DNA of 64,000 bases, taken from assembly GCF_949628265.1 (NCBI RefSeq), contig NC_088786.1, positions 38,337,681 to 38,401,680 on the forward strand, read 5' to 3'. The stretch comes from Cloeon dipterum (taxonomy: Eukaryota > Arthropoda > Insecta > Ephemeroptera > Baetidae). The notes under the pieces were generated by a model. The model had not been told where the DNA came from. It did no database searches and was given only the letters and a program-made list of their open reading frames with translations. The position numbers and the translations under genes were made by a program. Positions 22,730 through 35,300 of the stretch are shown here, piece after piece; positions within the stretch are counted from its first letter, which is position 1, and each line of letters starts with the position of its first letter.

Positions 22730-25625
22730 TTATAGAACTAAAATGCTTCTATGCGAGTTATTCAACGATCGAATGGCATTTTTTAACTCTTTGATACTTT
22801 TTAAGCAAGAGGAATTGTCACCCTCAGAAGTGATTTCAAGCCTTATAGACATACTAAATTTCTTGAGATTCCGCAAGATTTCGCGTCGTTGAATCCGAGC
22901 AATGACGGTGGCGTTGTCGCTCAAGTTAATTTTGGGTAGCCAAATGCGGACTTCTTTCAGAAGCGGCGCTGACAAAATGCTCGAAAAAGCGACGACATCA
23001 TGGGAACATCTGCAATGATTTAAAACCATAATAAGACAAAGCAACGAACAATTATAGTCAAAAAATCAAATTTTCATTATAAAACCTTCCTTTCTCTTCC
23101 TGTTTTAATTATTATTTTTTAATTTTAACATTGTCAATAAGGAAGTTTCTGATTCAGAGCCCACCAATCGATTCTTGAGGGTCGCGAATTAGGTAAAGTG
23201 GATATTTTTTTCAACCAAAATGTGCAGCGCGACGTGCGAACTTTTTTCCCGCCAAAACAATATGAACTGCGCATGTGTCAGAGCTGGCTGGATCTGACCA
23301 AGAAATCATTCGTACAGGCGGTCTCTCTGCAAGTGTTCAAACCAGCTCTGACGCATGCGCACTTCTCGCAAACGTTCATAAGGCGTTGGCGGGAAAAAAA
23401 TTCGCAAGTCGCGCTGCACTTTATGGTCACAAAAAACGTCCACTCTGCTCTCACGCTGCACCCGCACTGATCTTGGTAAAAATGTGTTCGACTATCGAGT
23501 GGTTTAATTTTTGAACGATCTTCCGCCTGTCATGAAGACATGTAGTGCGGCGCAGTTTATTCCTCTCTGCAAGGAACACGCGATTTCGAATTTTTAAAGT
23601 GTTAGTGATGTGATTTCAATACTAGTCTGGGCCCACTCCGGCTCTGTCCTCCTGGACAGGGTTTTCGTAAGTTGTGCTGCCTTTTCTCTAATGCTTATAT
23701 ATAAATATTTTTAATGACTTGCTATATAACATGATTGTATTTGACAATCTGTCAGAATAAACAACAATAATGATCTATTTCGACCCTGGTGAGCTCATAA
23801 AATTCGACAAAGTCGGACTTTAAATTTAATTATATGGACTGTAAAATAAAAACATATTATATAGGAAGGTTTTAAGTACAGTAATTAAAATAAAAAGAAT
23901 GCAATTCAAATTCTAATAAAAGTATTTGCAGAGTTAAAAACTAAAATCGGCTAATAAATGAAAAAACATGCGTAAATTACAAAGCAGGGTAAAAGAAAAA
24001 GTTTTGGATAGCTTTCCAAGAATTCAATTTTTTCTATAATTTCCTTACCGTTTTTCATAATTCCTCCATTCAAATCGTTTCAGTTGTTGAATCGCTTCAA
24101 CAGGTGCGTCATTCCCAGATAAATTGCAATCATACAATCCCAAGAACTTAAGATTATTTGGGCAGAAGCTGAAGATTTCGCCTAAGGTCATGTTCTCCTT
24201 GCTGTGAATGCCGCTTAGAAACAACTTCTGAAGATTCTCTCCGTTTCTTTTCAGGAAACACCTTAAGGCGTGTGCCGATTTACCGCCGCATTCAATACTT
24301 GCGTATTTTATCACAGGAAGGTGCGGAAACTCGACCATTTCTTCAATATCCTCTAGAGAGGTGCAAATTAACTGAAATATTTATTTATAAAAATTTACTG
24401 AGGCAAAATGGAAACAAATTCTTACACGCATGCTCCGTAGTTTTTGAGCAAACAGTTGAGCCAAAGAAAACTCTCGAATATATCTTGGCTCATGCTCCAA
24501 ATGAAAGGAATCCTTGTCAGTTGAAAAAATTGGGTTCCCAGATACCATGTACAGGGATATGAACCCACGGTGCAAAATTGTCGCATCGACGCGGACGTCC
24601 ACAAAGTCATCCCTGATGACGGCAGGAGTTGAAGGTACTTCGTCATTTGCGACAGGGTCCGCTGTGATTCTCTCTAATTTTTCGCATCGACGAGAGATGT
24701 CCAAAATTCCTGACAGAGAAACCTGAACTCTAAAAATGTCAAGGATGGTCAAATTCTTGAGCTGAATAATCGAAGCCACTTCGCGTTCTTCGAGTGAATA
24801 TTCAAATTTGAAGGGACCATGAATAAATAATTTCTTCAGGTTCGGAGTGTTCGCCCCTAAACAGCTGATGAACTGAAAAGAATCATAAATATTAATGGAA
24901 TTAAGATTTTAAAATACATTTTACCTCTTGAAAGCGATAGTTGGGCCAGATACAGTAATCGCAGCCCGTGAACGTCAAAACACTGATGTCAATTGTTGTA
25001 CGAAATTTCGATTTCATCAAGCAAGGCAGAATTGCCCATATTTTGTCATTGTGATTTTTTTCAATTTCATCGCGGTGAGAGCAATTTGAAAATTGGTTCT
25101 TATTATTCGCCTTTCGATGCACTTCTTCGAGCATCTTCTGCCGAATCTGCCGCACAGGTCCTTTAAATCAATTCTTCGCTTAATTTCATCATTACATGAT
25201 GCAGTTCAACATATATTTTTTTAAAGAGCCCCTCTTTGACTTAGTTTCCGAGCACACTAATCGATTCTGGAGGGTCGAGGCCGAGGAGATGTGTAACGTC
25301 AGCCTCCGGTTGGCTTGTGCCTGCTCTGACGAATGCGCAGTTATTGTTCATATTCTTTTGGCGGGAAAAATGTTCGCAGGTCGCGCTGCACCTATTTAGC
25401 CGGAAAAATATCCACTTTCCCCAATCCGACCCTTAAGAATCGATTGGTGTGCTCAGAAACTTCGTCAAAGACTGTTTTCAAGGGCAATTAATATTTTGAA
25501 ATTTGTTTTATTTTTATGTAGAAATTGCTATGCTTACCAATACAGGTCTTAAGTAATTCCACGTCATAATAATCGAGGTTGTTATACACAGTTGTGATAG
25601 CCAGGTCCACTAGGCTGGGTGGCAC
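22730..25625 (-). CDS. F-box-like/leucine-rich-repeat protein, paralogue 1
   Basis: Minus-strand exons 25538-25625, 24925-25160, 24426-24872, 24049-24371, 22730-23009 join in phase to give 457 residues. The first listed exon starts at an acceptor, so the true start lies upstream and was not found. The N-terminus (VPPSLVDLAITTVYNNL, then PVRQIRQKML) resembles the degenerate F-box of arthropod FBXL-like proteins. The rest has irregular LRRs (NLTILDIF, NLQKLFLSGI, NLKFLGLYDCNLSG). Closely matched in exon layout and sequence by the gene at 50698-52224 (shared SAPLL, ILxNLxxL near the end). If the F-box works, it would be an SCF substrate receptor. The first intron carries a family B MITE. Function is inferred only from domain resemblance. 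Confidence 0.7.
23145..23476. mobile_element. Family B MITE, truncated
   Basis: Contains CCAATCGATTCTTGAGGGTC, TTTTTTCCCGCCAAAACAAT, ACTGCGCATGTGTCAGAGCT, GCGGTCTCTCTGCAAGTG and an inverted GGCGGGAAAAAAATTCGC, the family B landmarks in order. The right end is missing. It lies in the last intron of the LRR paralogue 1. Confidence 0.7.
25225..25480. mobile_element. Family B MITE in intron 1 of LRR paralogue 1
   Basis: The left end follows TTAA at 25221-25224. The outer arm CCTCTTTGAC, then GAGCACACTAATCG, pairs with CGATTGGTGTGCTC and GTCAAAGAC at the right. The middle has suffered deletion. Without it the 377 bp intron would be about 117 bp. Confidence 0.75.
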
Positions 25626-25799
25626 CTGTAAGAAAAAATTAGAGGTTTTTATCGTTTTTAGCAACAAAGCGCATAGTGTATATATAAAAAAGGAAAATAA
25701 CAGTTTACTTATGGCAGTAAATATCTAATGGCTACAAGAATGAAAGGCCACAGTGCAGAAATAACATTTTAAATGTCGTAGTTTGATGTGGTTGTCCAT

Positions 25800-25910
25800 T
25801 TGTATGAACCCTTAGTGTTCGAGGTCTCCAACAGATTTACGTAAGTATACGGTGGCGCCATATCTCTTGGCAGCTTCAAACATTAAAAGGGTTGATACAG
25901 CTGGTCAATT
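25800..25910. mobile_element. Family A MITE remnant (ends only)
   Basis: AACCCTTAGTGTTCGAGG and CCAACAGATTTACG, then GGTGGCGCCATATCTCTTGG and CAGCTGGTCAATT. Left and right ends of family A are joined with the centre deleted. Confidence 0.6.
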
Positions 25911-28321
25911 CTCTCTATGCTTTCTGAACGGCATCTGATGTGGACCAAAAATAAACAATAAAAATATTCGACTAGTGAATATCATGTCAACGGGGGCCAG
26001 ATTGCGATCTTTGATGATTCCCGCCCGTGCTAAAGGCAATATGGCACTGAAATTTATAATTGTTTGAATATACGCCCATTTTGAAGACGCGCAGTAATTT
26101 TGTGCGCATCATAAGCATGCGCAGTATGTTCAGATCGCTTCTTCATCTCCCAGGGAAGCTGAAACTCATTACTGCGCATGCGTGAACAAAATTAAAACCT
26201 TCTGCGCAGTCGTAATTCCCGGGTTTTGATCTGTGTTGGTTCCCATCGGTCAGAAGTCAATATGGCGTCGAAAAAATGGATGCCAATCAGGAGAGAGTCC
26301 AGCGGCCAATCAGAATCGTCGAAAAAGAGGCGTGCCGACCTAATAATTTTTCATTCCCGCGTAATTTGTTTACATTTCTATTTGCCTGATGTGCCATCTA
26401 TCGGTCGATTTGAATATTACCGGGCCAATCAGGTGTTGATAAAAAGAAATAACAACAAAAACATTGATTGTTGTCCTGTTTGTGTAGCTTTCTCGACAAG
26501 CTCTACCAGACGCCATGTCTGCGCGTCACGAGAATCCTTTCCCCGGTGTTAGAAAGTTAAAAATAATCTCCTCTACAAGCAGCTTGATTGGTTTTGCACG
26601 TTTTCGGCCTTAAAATCTATCTAGATTGTTGCGACACTCTTTGGCCTGTTAGTGACCTTAGAGGCGCCATGACCAGGCGCAAATATCGACAGTCAAGAGC
26701 ACCGTATATTTTACGGAATTGGCATTTTTATTGAAGCGTAAGACGAACACTGTTTAACTTCCCTCAGCGCACGATTTGTCCGAATCAAAACCACTGGCTG
26801 ACGCGTGTAGCTATAACTGGCGGCCAAATGCACCCTTTCCCCTAAGTTATCGGAGAGGCTGCACCTGGGATCCCTCTGAGAAAGGTTTTCCGACCTCTGC
26901 CGAGCAACACCTAGCGTACGCGCCAGCCAGCCACAGTAATTTGTAAGCATTTTTGTAAAGTCTCGTCTGCGTTTTAAGAATTAACGGAACGGTAAATATA
27001 ATTTTATAATTGTTAGAGTCACTTACGTTCCAATAAAATCATAAACCATTGTTATACAGCAGTTAAACGGTGGCGTATAATTTCTACGTTTCAATCTGAT
27101 AGATACAGAGAATTTAAAGATAATAACGTAATTTATATAAAGGAGATTAATTAGTCAATCAGTTTGCAATTTTCATAGTTTGCTAATTTTTGGAAAATCT
27201 GGACAGTTTATTTGAGGTTAGAAGTTGCTGAGAATATTTAGTCTTGCCAGGCCAGCAAGACTCAGATTTTATTCTAATGATTTCGGACTGTTCACAGGCA
27301 GTGAGGCAATTAAAACTTCTAAAAGTCTCAAATTTATTCCAACTCGCTGCCGCGCATGAGCAGCCGAGTTGGAAATAATTATGACCGATTGTTGGCATTA
27401 TTAATCAGCCGAGTCGAATAATATATGGTTCAGTGGACCACAGTTTAAGAAAGGTGAGTTTTATATTGTTGGAATCATAATTAGAGAGAGCAAATATTAT
27501 AATAAGCGAGGAAGAATAAGTAATATTGAGGAGAGGCTTTTGAGAATGGCTTTGCCCAGCAGCAGACAGAGAAATTAAAAAGAGAGAGATCGGCGGCGGC
27601 GGAGGAGGAGGGTCGGCACGTCGGACAACCCTCCCTCTGGCTCTGCGTGGATCGTAAGTTACAGGGAACAGCCACGCATAACATTTTTGGTGGTGTAACA
27701 GAGAGAAAGGTCGCCACATAGATAAAAAGCGCCGACTCAGGAGACAATTTTGTTAATATTTATGATCCCTGGATCGGATAATGCCGACGGAAAGTCTCCG
27801 AAAATTTGGACTTTCTCAACTATTTGGCCTTTCATGCTTTAGCCAATTTTCAAATCGAAGCGAGGCTGTACAAAAAAGACGCCTCAAAATTATTAGCAGT
27901 GAGAAATAAAGGAACGGAACTTCCCTGCGAGTTTTAAAAATTATTCTTTACCATTTTTGTTGCTCTTGCTGTGCACGTTGCAGAGAGGAGAGAACACACA
28001 CGTCGGGAGCGAGCGAGGGTGAAATCACGACTGCGAGTCTCCCTTATGCTTTAACAGGAGAATTTATAGAGGCTTATTTTCTGTGCGCATGACGAGTGAA
28101 AAAGGTTGCCTGGTGGTAATGCCGGCGGAGGCCTCAAAACGCTGTCGCAACGAATTGTGAAATCTTCCCTCTCCTTTATCTGAGCGACGCTCACCCTGTT
28201 TATCATCCCACGTCGTTTCTATGCCTGCATTCCAGAGTATTTTTTGGGATTTTACAAGAATACGACAAAAGACCACACAGCGCGACTGACCCCCCAGCCG
28301 AGCGGCTCTCCAGCTGCGAGG

Positions 28322-28328
28322 TATAAAA
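28322..28328 (+). promoter_or_regulatory. Possible TATA box
   Basis: TATAAAA in a GC-richer context (GCTGCGAGGTATAAAAGCAG). A start site would be expected about 30 bp downstream. No gene follows before the transposon, so this is weakly supported. Confidence 0.25.
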
Positions 28329-28842
28329 GCAGGTAGCTCGAATGCTTTCCCCGTATTTACGGTCGCATGTAGGCGAGAAGGGCGCAAAATAAATTAATCT
28401 GTTATGTAACCAAAATTATAATATATTACCTCTTAATGTAATTAAATGTGATCTGAGCAGGGCAATGAATTTAAATTGTGAATGAAAAGACAAGACAAAA
28501 ATTCATTTGCAAGCTATAAATGCGAAAGCACTAATTAAAATAAAATTTTGTTAGCAATTATTAATGCAAATTGGTGCCATTATGGATATATGGAACCTAC
28601 CTAGATAATTCCGATCGACAGGGGGGCCTCCGAAAGGGGTAGGGGTGCCGAGGGGTCGAGGCGAGTCAAAGCCCGAGAGGTCTTTGGCCAGGGGCCCCTT
28701 TTAACGGAATCACCTCCCTATGCTTCCGTGTAAAAAAGTCGCCTAAAGGGGGTGGATCAGGGTGAAACTTGGGAGGTCGACGCAGGGTGGCCCACAAACG
28801 TGTTTTCAGGTGAGCAAGCCCGGATCCTTCGCATAGCAGAAT

Positions 28843-28846
28843 TTAA
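28843..28846. other. TTAA target-site duplication, left
   Basis: TTAA immediately before the first base of the terminal inverted repeat (AGCAATTGGCCCGTG). It is matched by TTAA at 46532-46535 directly after the mirrored end. Confidence 0.88.
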
Positions 28847-29339
28847 AGCAATTGGCCCGTGAGGCCTATACTCTGGTATCAAAAGAAAGCTTCTTAAATT
28901 TTAATAAGAAGAGTACTCTGAAAAAAGTCGAAAATATAATCGGAAGTGGTGCAAAGTTAGCATTTTCATGCTGGCACCTTTTTGAGTGTAGCGCGCCGTT
29001 AGCGTGGTCACGTGACAGAAATATGGCCGCCGTGCATGACAACACATGGAACTAACCGCAACAGTGCTACTATGTACGCAAACCATCGTTCGAAGTTATA
29101 AATCGTGATAGAACGTTCATCTTTCCTATTAATTACAAGATAATTAATTTATCTCGTGTTCAACAGACGGTAAAAACAAAAGGAATGCTGGCATACGAAG
29201 CATTATGTGTTATATTATAATACGCTGGCGAATGGCGAAGCTTGGTCCTCGCCAAATTTTCTGAAAAGGTAAATTTAGACTAGACCAAAGCAGAGAATGA
29301 ATGTGTTTATTGACTTTTCTCATTTCTAAGACGTGTGTG
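28847..29339 (+). repeat. 5' terminal inverted repeat, unique part
   Basis: Non-satellite outer arm mirrored by 46039-46531. The ORFs of 61-97 codons within it occur in both arms because the arms are copies; they have no recognisable domain. It contains GTGGTCACGTGAC and AATATGGCCGCC segments that could be regulatory. Confidence 0.88.
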
Positions 29340-32300
29340 AAAGAGACGCAGAGCATATTTGGCAAATTTCTGCTGCCAGTTGAGTGTGCCGCATGAAACA
29401 CAGATCAAAAAAAACCGTAGAAAAGCGGATGACATGCTTCGCCACCAGTTACAAGAAGAAGAAAGGAGTTGAGCAAGGCAGGGTTTCAGTTATCATGTAC
29501 TGTTCTAATTTTTCAGGGGTGAGTGAAGGAGCAGAGAGTGTTTGTGGAATTTCTGATGCCAGTGCCTTTTGCCACATGAAAAGAGATCAACAGAAAGTGT
29601 CGAAAAGTGGATGACATGCTTCGCCACCAGTTACTAGAAGAAGGAAGGAGTTGAGCAAGGCAGGGTTTCAGTTATCATGTACTGTTCTAATTTTTCAGGG
29701 GTGAGTGAAGGAGCAGAGAGTGTTTGTGGAATTTCTGATGCCAGTGCCTTTTGCCACATGAAAAGAGATCAACAGAAAGTGTCGAAAAGTGGATGACATG
29801 CTTCGCCACCAGTTACTAGAAGAAGGAAGGAGTTGAGCAAGGCAGGTTTTCAGTTATCATGTACTGTTCTAATTTTTCAGGGGTGAGTGAAGGAGCAGAG
29901 AGTGTTTGTGGAATTTCTGATGCCAGTGCCTTTTGCCACATGAAAAGAGATCAACAGAAAGTGTCGAAAAGTGGATGACATGCTTCGCCACCAGTTACTA
30001 GAAGAAAGGAGTTGAGCAAGGCAGGGTTTCAGTTATCATGTACTGTTCTAATTTTTCAGGGGTGAGTGAAGGAGCAGAGAGTGTTTGTGGAATTTCTGAT
30101 GCCAGTGCCTTTTGCCACATGAAAAGAGATCAACAGAAAGTGTCGAAAAGTGGATGACATGCTTCGCCACCAGTTACTAGAAGAAGAAAGGAGTTGAGCA
30201 AGGCAGGGTTTCAGTTATCATGTACTGTTCTAATTTTTCAGGGGTGAGTGAAGGAGCAGAGAGTGTTTGTGGAATTTCTGATGCCAGTGCCTTTTGCCAC
30301 ATGAAAAGAGATCAACAGAAAGTGTCGAAAAGTGGATGACATGCTTCGCCACCAGTTACTAGAAGAAGAAAGGAGTTGAGCAAGGCAGGGTTTCAGTTAT
30401 CATGTACTGTTCTAATTTTTCAGAGGTGAGTGAAGGAGCAGAGAGTGTTTGTGGAATTTCTGATGCCAGTGCCTTTTGCCACATGAAAAGAGATCAACAG
30501 AAAGTGTCGAAAAGTGGATGACATGCTTCGCCACCAGTTACTAGAAGAAGAAAGGAGTTGAGCAAGGCAGGGTTTCAGTTATCATGTACTGTTCTAATTT
30601 TTCAGAGGTGAGTGAAGGAGCAGAGAGTGTTTGTGGAATTTCTGATGCCAGTGCCTTTTGCCACATGAAAAGAGATCAACAGAAAGTGTCGAAAAGTGGA
30701 TGACATGCTTCGCCACCAGTTACTAGAAGAAGGAAGGAGTTGAGCAAGGCAGGGTTTCAGTTATCATGTACTGTTCTAATTTTTCAGGGGTGAGTGAAGG
30801 AGCAGAGAGTGTTTGTGGAATTTCTGATGCCAGTGCCTTTTGCCACATGAAAAGAGATCAACAGAAAGTGTCGAAAAGTGGATGACATGCTTCGCCACCA
30901 GTTACTAGAAGAAGGAAGGAGTTGAGCAAGGCAGGGTTTCAGTTATCATGTACGGTTCTAATTTTTCAGGGGTGAGTGAAGGAGCAGAGAGTGTTTGTGG
31001 AATTTCTGATGCCAGTGCCTTTTGCCACATGAAAAGAGATCAACAGAAAGTGTCGAAAAGTGGATGACATGCTTCGCCACCAGTTACTAGAAGAAAGGAG
31101 TTGAGCAAGGCAGGGTTTCAGTTATCATGTACTGTTCTAATTTTTCAGGGGTGAGTGAAGGAGCAGAGAGTGTTTGTGGAATTTCTGATGCCAGTGCCTT
31201 TTGCCACATGAAAAGAGATCAACAGAAAGTGTCGAAAAGTGGATGACATGCTTCGCCACCAGTTACTAGAAGAAGGAAGGAGTTGAGCAAGGCAGGTTTT
31301 CAGTTATCATGTACTGTTCTAATTTTTCAGGGGTGAGTGAAGGAGCAGAGAGTGTTTGTGGAATTTCTGATGCCAGTGCCTTTTGCCACATGAAAAGAGA
31401 TCAACAGAAAGTGTCGAAAAGTGGATGACATGCTTCGCCACCAGTTACTAGAAGAAGGAAGGAGTTGAGCAAGGCAGGGTTTCAGTTATCATGTACTGTT
31501 CTAATTTTTCAGGGGTGAGTGAAGGAGCAGAGAGTGTTTGTGGAATTTCTGATGCCAGTGCCTTTTGCCACATGAAAAGAGATCAACAGAAAGTGTCAAA
31601 AAGTGGATGACATGCTTCGCCACCAGTTACTAGAAGAAGGAAGGAGTTGAGCAAGGCAGGTTTTCAGTTATCATGTACTGTTCTAATTTTTCAGGGGTGA
31701 GTGAAGGAGCAGAGAGTGTTTGTGGAATTTCTGATGCCAGTGCCTTTTGCCACATGAAAAGAGATCAACAGAAAGTGTCGAAAAGTGGATGACATGCTTC
31801 GCCACCAGTTACTAGAAGAAGGAAGGAGTTGAGCAAGGCAGGGTTTCAGTTATCATGTACTGTTCTAATTTTTCAGGGGTGAGTGAAGGAGCAGAGAGTG
31901 TTTGTGGAATTTCTGATGCCAGTGCCTTTTGCCACATGAAAAGAGATCAACAGAAAGTGTCGAAAAGTGGATGACATGCTTCGCCACCAGTTACTAGAAG
32001 AAGGAAGGAGTTGAGCAAGGCAGGGTTTCAGTTATCATGTACTGTTCTAATTTTTCAGGGGTGAGTGAAGGAGCAGAGAGTGTTTGTGGAATTTCTGATG
32101 CCAGTGCCTTTTGCCACATGAAAAGAGATCAACAGAAAGTGTCGAAAAGTGGATGACATGCTTCGCCACCAGTTACTAGAAGAAAGGAGTTGAGCAAGGC
32201 AGGGTTTCAGTTATCATGTACTGTTCTAATTTTTCAGGGGTGAGTGAAGGAGCAGAGAGTGTTTGTGGAATTTCTGATGCCAGTGCCTTTTGCCACATGA

Positions 32301-35300
32301 AAAGAGATCAACAGAAAGTGTCGAAAAGTGGATGACATGCTTCGCCACCAGTTACTAGAAGAAGAAAGGAGTTGAGCAAGGCAGGGTTTCAGTTATCATG
32401 TACTGTTCTAATTTTTCAGAGGTGAGTGAAGGAGCAGAGAGTGTTTGTGGAATTTCTGATGCCAGTGCCTTTTGCCACATGAAAAGAGATCAACAGAAAG
32501 TGTCGAAAAGTGGATGACATGCTTCGCCACCAGTTACTAGAAGAAGGAAGGAGTTGAGCAAGGCAGGGTTTCAGTTATCATGTACTGTTCTAATTTTTCA
32601 GGGGTGAGTGAAGGAGCAGAGAGTGTTTGTGGAATTTCTGATGCCAGTGCCTTTTGCCACATGAAAAGAGATCAACAGAAAGTGTCGAAAAGTGGATGAC
32701 ATGCTTCGCCACCAGTTACTAGAAGAAGGAAGGAGTTGAGCAAGGCAGGGTTTCAGTTATCATGTACTGTTCTAATTTTTCAGGGGTGAGTGAAGGAGCA
32801 GAGAGTGTTTGTGGAATTTCTGATGCCAGTGCCTTTTGCCACATGAAAAGAGATCAACAGAAAGTGTCGAAAAGTGGATGACATGCTTCGCCACCAGTTA
32901 CTAGAAGAAGGAAGGAGTTGAGCAAGGCAGGGTTTCAGTTATCATGTACTGTTCTAATTTTTCAGGGGTGAGTGAAGGAGCAGAGAGTGTTTGTGGAATT
33001 TCTGATGCCAGTGCCTTTTGCCACATGAAAAGAGATCAACAGAAAGTGTCGAAAAGTGGATGACATGCTTCGCCACCAGTTACTAGAAGAAGGAAGGAGT
33101 TGAGCAAGGCAGGGTTTCAGTTATCATGTACTGTTCTAATTTTTCAGGGGTGAGTGAAGGAGCAGAGAGTGTTTGTGGAATTTCTGATGCCAGTGCCTTT
33201 TGCCACATGAAAAGAGATCAACAGAAAGTGTCGAAAAGTGGATGACATGCTTCGCCACCAGTTACTAGAAGAAAGGAGTTGAGCAAGGCAGGGTTTCAGT
33301 TATCATGTACTGTTCTAATTTTTCAGGGGTGAGTGAAGGAGCAGAGAGTGTTTGTGGAATTTCTGATGCCAGTGCCTTTTGCCACATGAAAAGAGATCAA
33401 CAGAAAGTGTCGAAAAGTGGATGACATGCTTCGCCACCAGTTACTAGAAGAAGAAAGGAGTTGAGCAAGGCAGGGTTTCAGTTATCATGTACTGTTCTAA
33501 TTTTTCAGGGGTGAGTGAAGGAGCAGAGAGTGTTTGTGGAATTTCTGATGCCAGTGCCTTTTGCCACATGAAAAGAGATCAACAGAAAGTGTCGAAAAGT
33601 GGATGACATGCTTCGCCACCAGTTACTAGAAGAAGAAAGGAGTTGAGCAAGGCAGGGTTTCAGTTATCATGTACTGTTCTAATTTTTCAGAGGTGAGTGA
33701 AGGAGCAGAGAGTGTTTGTGGAATTTCTGATGCCAGTGCCTTTTGCCACATGAAAAGAGATCAACAGAAAGTGTCGAAAAGTGGATGACATGCTTCGCCA
33801 CCAGTTACTAGAAGAAGGAAGGAGTTGAGCAAGGCAGGGTTTCAGTTATCATGTACTGTTCTAATTTTTCAGGGGTGAGTGAAGGAGCAGAGAGTGTTTG
33901 TGGAATTTCTGATGCCAGTGCCTTTTGCCACATGAAAAGAGATCAACAGAAAGTGTCGAAAAGTGGATGACATGCTTCGCCACCAGTTACTAGAAGAAGG
34001 AAGGAGTTGAGCAAGGCAGGTTTTCAGTTATCATGTACTGTTCTAATTTTTCAGGGGTGAGTGAAGGAGCAGAGAGTGTTTGTGGAATTTCTGATGCCAG
34101 TGCCTTTTGCCACATGAAAAGAGATCAACAGAAAGTGTCGAAAAGTGGATGACATGCTTCGCCACCAGTTACTAGAAGAAGGAAGGAGTTGAGCAAGGCA
34201 GGGTTTCAGTTATCATGTACTGTTCTAATTTTTCAGGGGTGAGTGAAGGAGCAGAGAGTGTTTGTGGAATTTCTGATGCCAGTGCCTTTTGCCACATGAA
34301 AAGAGATCAACAGAAAGTGTCGAAAAGTGGATGACATGCTTCGCCACCAGTTACTAGAAGAAGGAAGGAGTTGAGCAAGGCAGGGTTTCAGTTATCATGT
34401 ACTGTTCTAATTTTTCAGGGGTGAGTGAAGGAGCAGAGAGTGTTTGTGGAATTTCTGATGCCAGTGCCTTTTGCCACATGAAAAGAGATCAACAGAAAGT
34501 GTCGAAAAGTGGATGACATGCTTCGCCACCAGTTACTAGAAGAAAGGAGTTGAGCAAGGCAGGGTTTCAGTTATCATGTACTGTTCTAATTTTTCAGGGG
34601 TGAGTGAAGGAGCAGAGAGTGTTTGTGGAATTTCTGATGCCAGTGCCTTTTGCCACATGAAAAGAGATCAACAGAAAGTGTCGAAAAGTGGATGACATGC
34701 TTCGCCACCAGTTACTAGAAGAAGGAAGGAGTTGAGCAAGGCAGGGTTTCAGTTATCATGTACTGTTCTAATTTTTCAGGGGTGAGTGAAGGAGCAGAGA
34801 GTGTTTGTGGAATTTCTGATGCCAGTGCCTTTTGCCACATGAAAAGAGATCAACAGAAAGTGTCGAAAAGTGGATGACATGCTTCGCCACCAGTTACTAG
34901 AAGAAGAAAGGAGTTGAGCAAGGCAGGGTTTCAGTTATCATGTACTGTTCTAATTTTTCAGGGGTGAGTGAAGGAGCAGAGAGTGTTTGTGGAATTTCTG
35001 ATGCCAGTGCCTTTTGCCACATGAAAAGAGATCAACAGAAAGTGTCGAAAAGTGGATGACATGCTTCGCCACCAGTTACTAGAAGAAGGAAGGAGTTGAG
35101 CAAGGCAGGGTTTCAGTTATCATGTACTGTTCTAATTTTTCAGGGGTGAGTGAAGGAGCAGAGAGTGTTTGTGGAATTTCTGATGCCAGTGCCTTTTGCC
35201 ACATGAAAAGAGATCAACAGAAAGTGTCGAAAAGTGGATGACATGCTTCGCCACCAGTTACTAGAAGAAGGAAGGAGTTGAGCAAGGCAGGGTTTCAGTT

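Larger units (their letters stand above)
25626..28842. other. Intergenic DNA left of the giant transposon
   Basis: No convincing gene. Fragments of family A (25800-25910) and an element fragment with CGGGGGCCAGATTGCG (near 25992) are visible. Short ORFs near 26226-26552, 27405-27747 and 28064-28387 lack splice or domain support. 28600-28842 is GC-rich, G-run-rich sequence into which the transposon inserted. The unresolved 5' exon of LRR paralogue 1 may be here. Confidence 0.4.

Noticed and set aside
26226-26552. 108-codon ORF on the plus strand
   Set aside because: Overlaps repeat-derived text (MITE-like GCGCATGCG blocks) and has no recognisable domain.
28064-28387. 107-codon minus-strand ORF near the TATA box
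   Set aside because: No splice, domain or codon-bias support; runs through low-complexity intergenic DNA.
29384-29614. 76-codon ORF repeated identically at 45764-45994
   Set aside because: It lies in the satellite and TIR and is duplicated only because the arms mirror each other. Other units are frame-broken and there is no domain.
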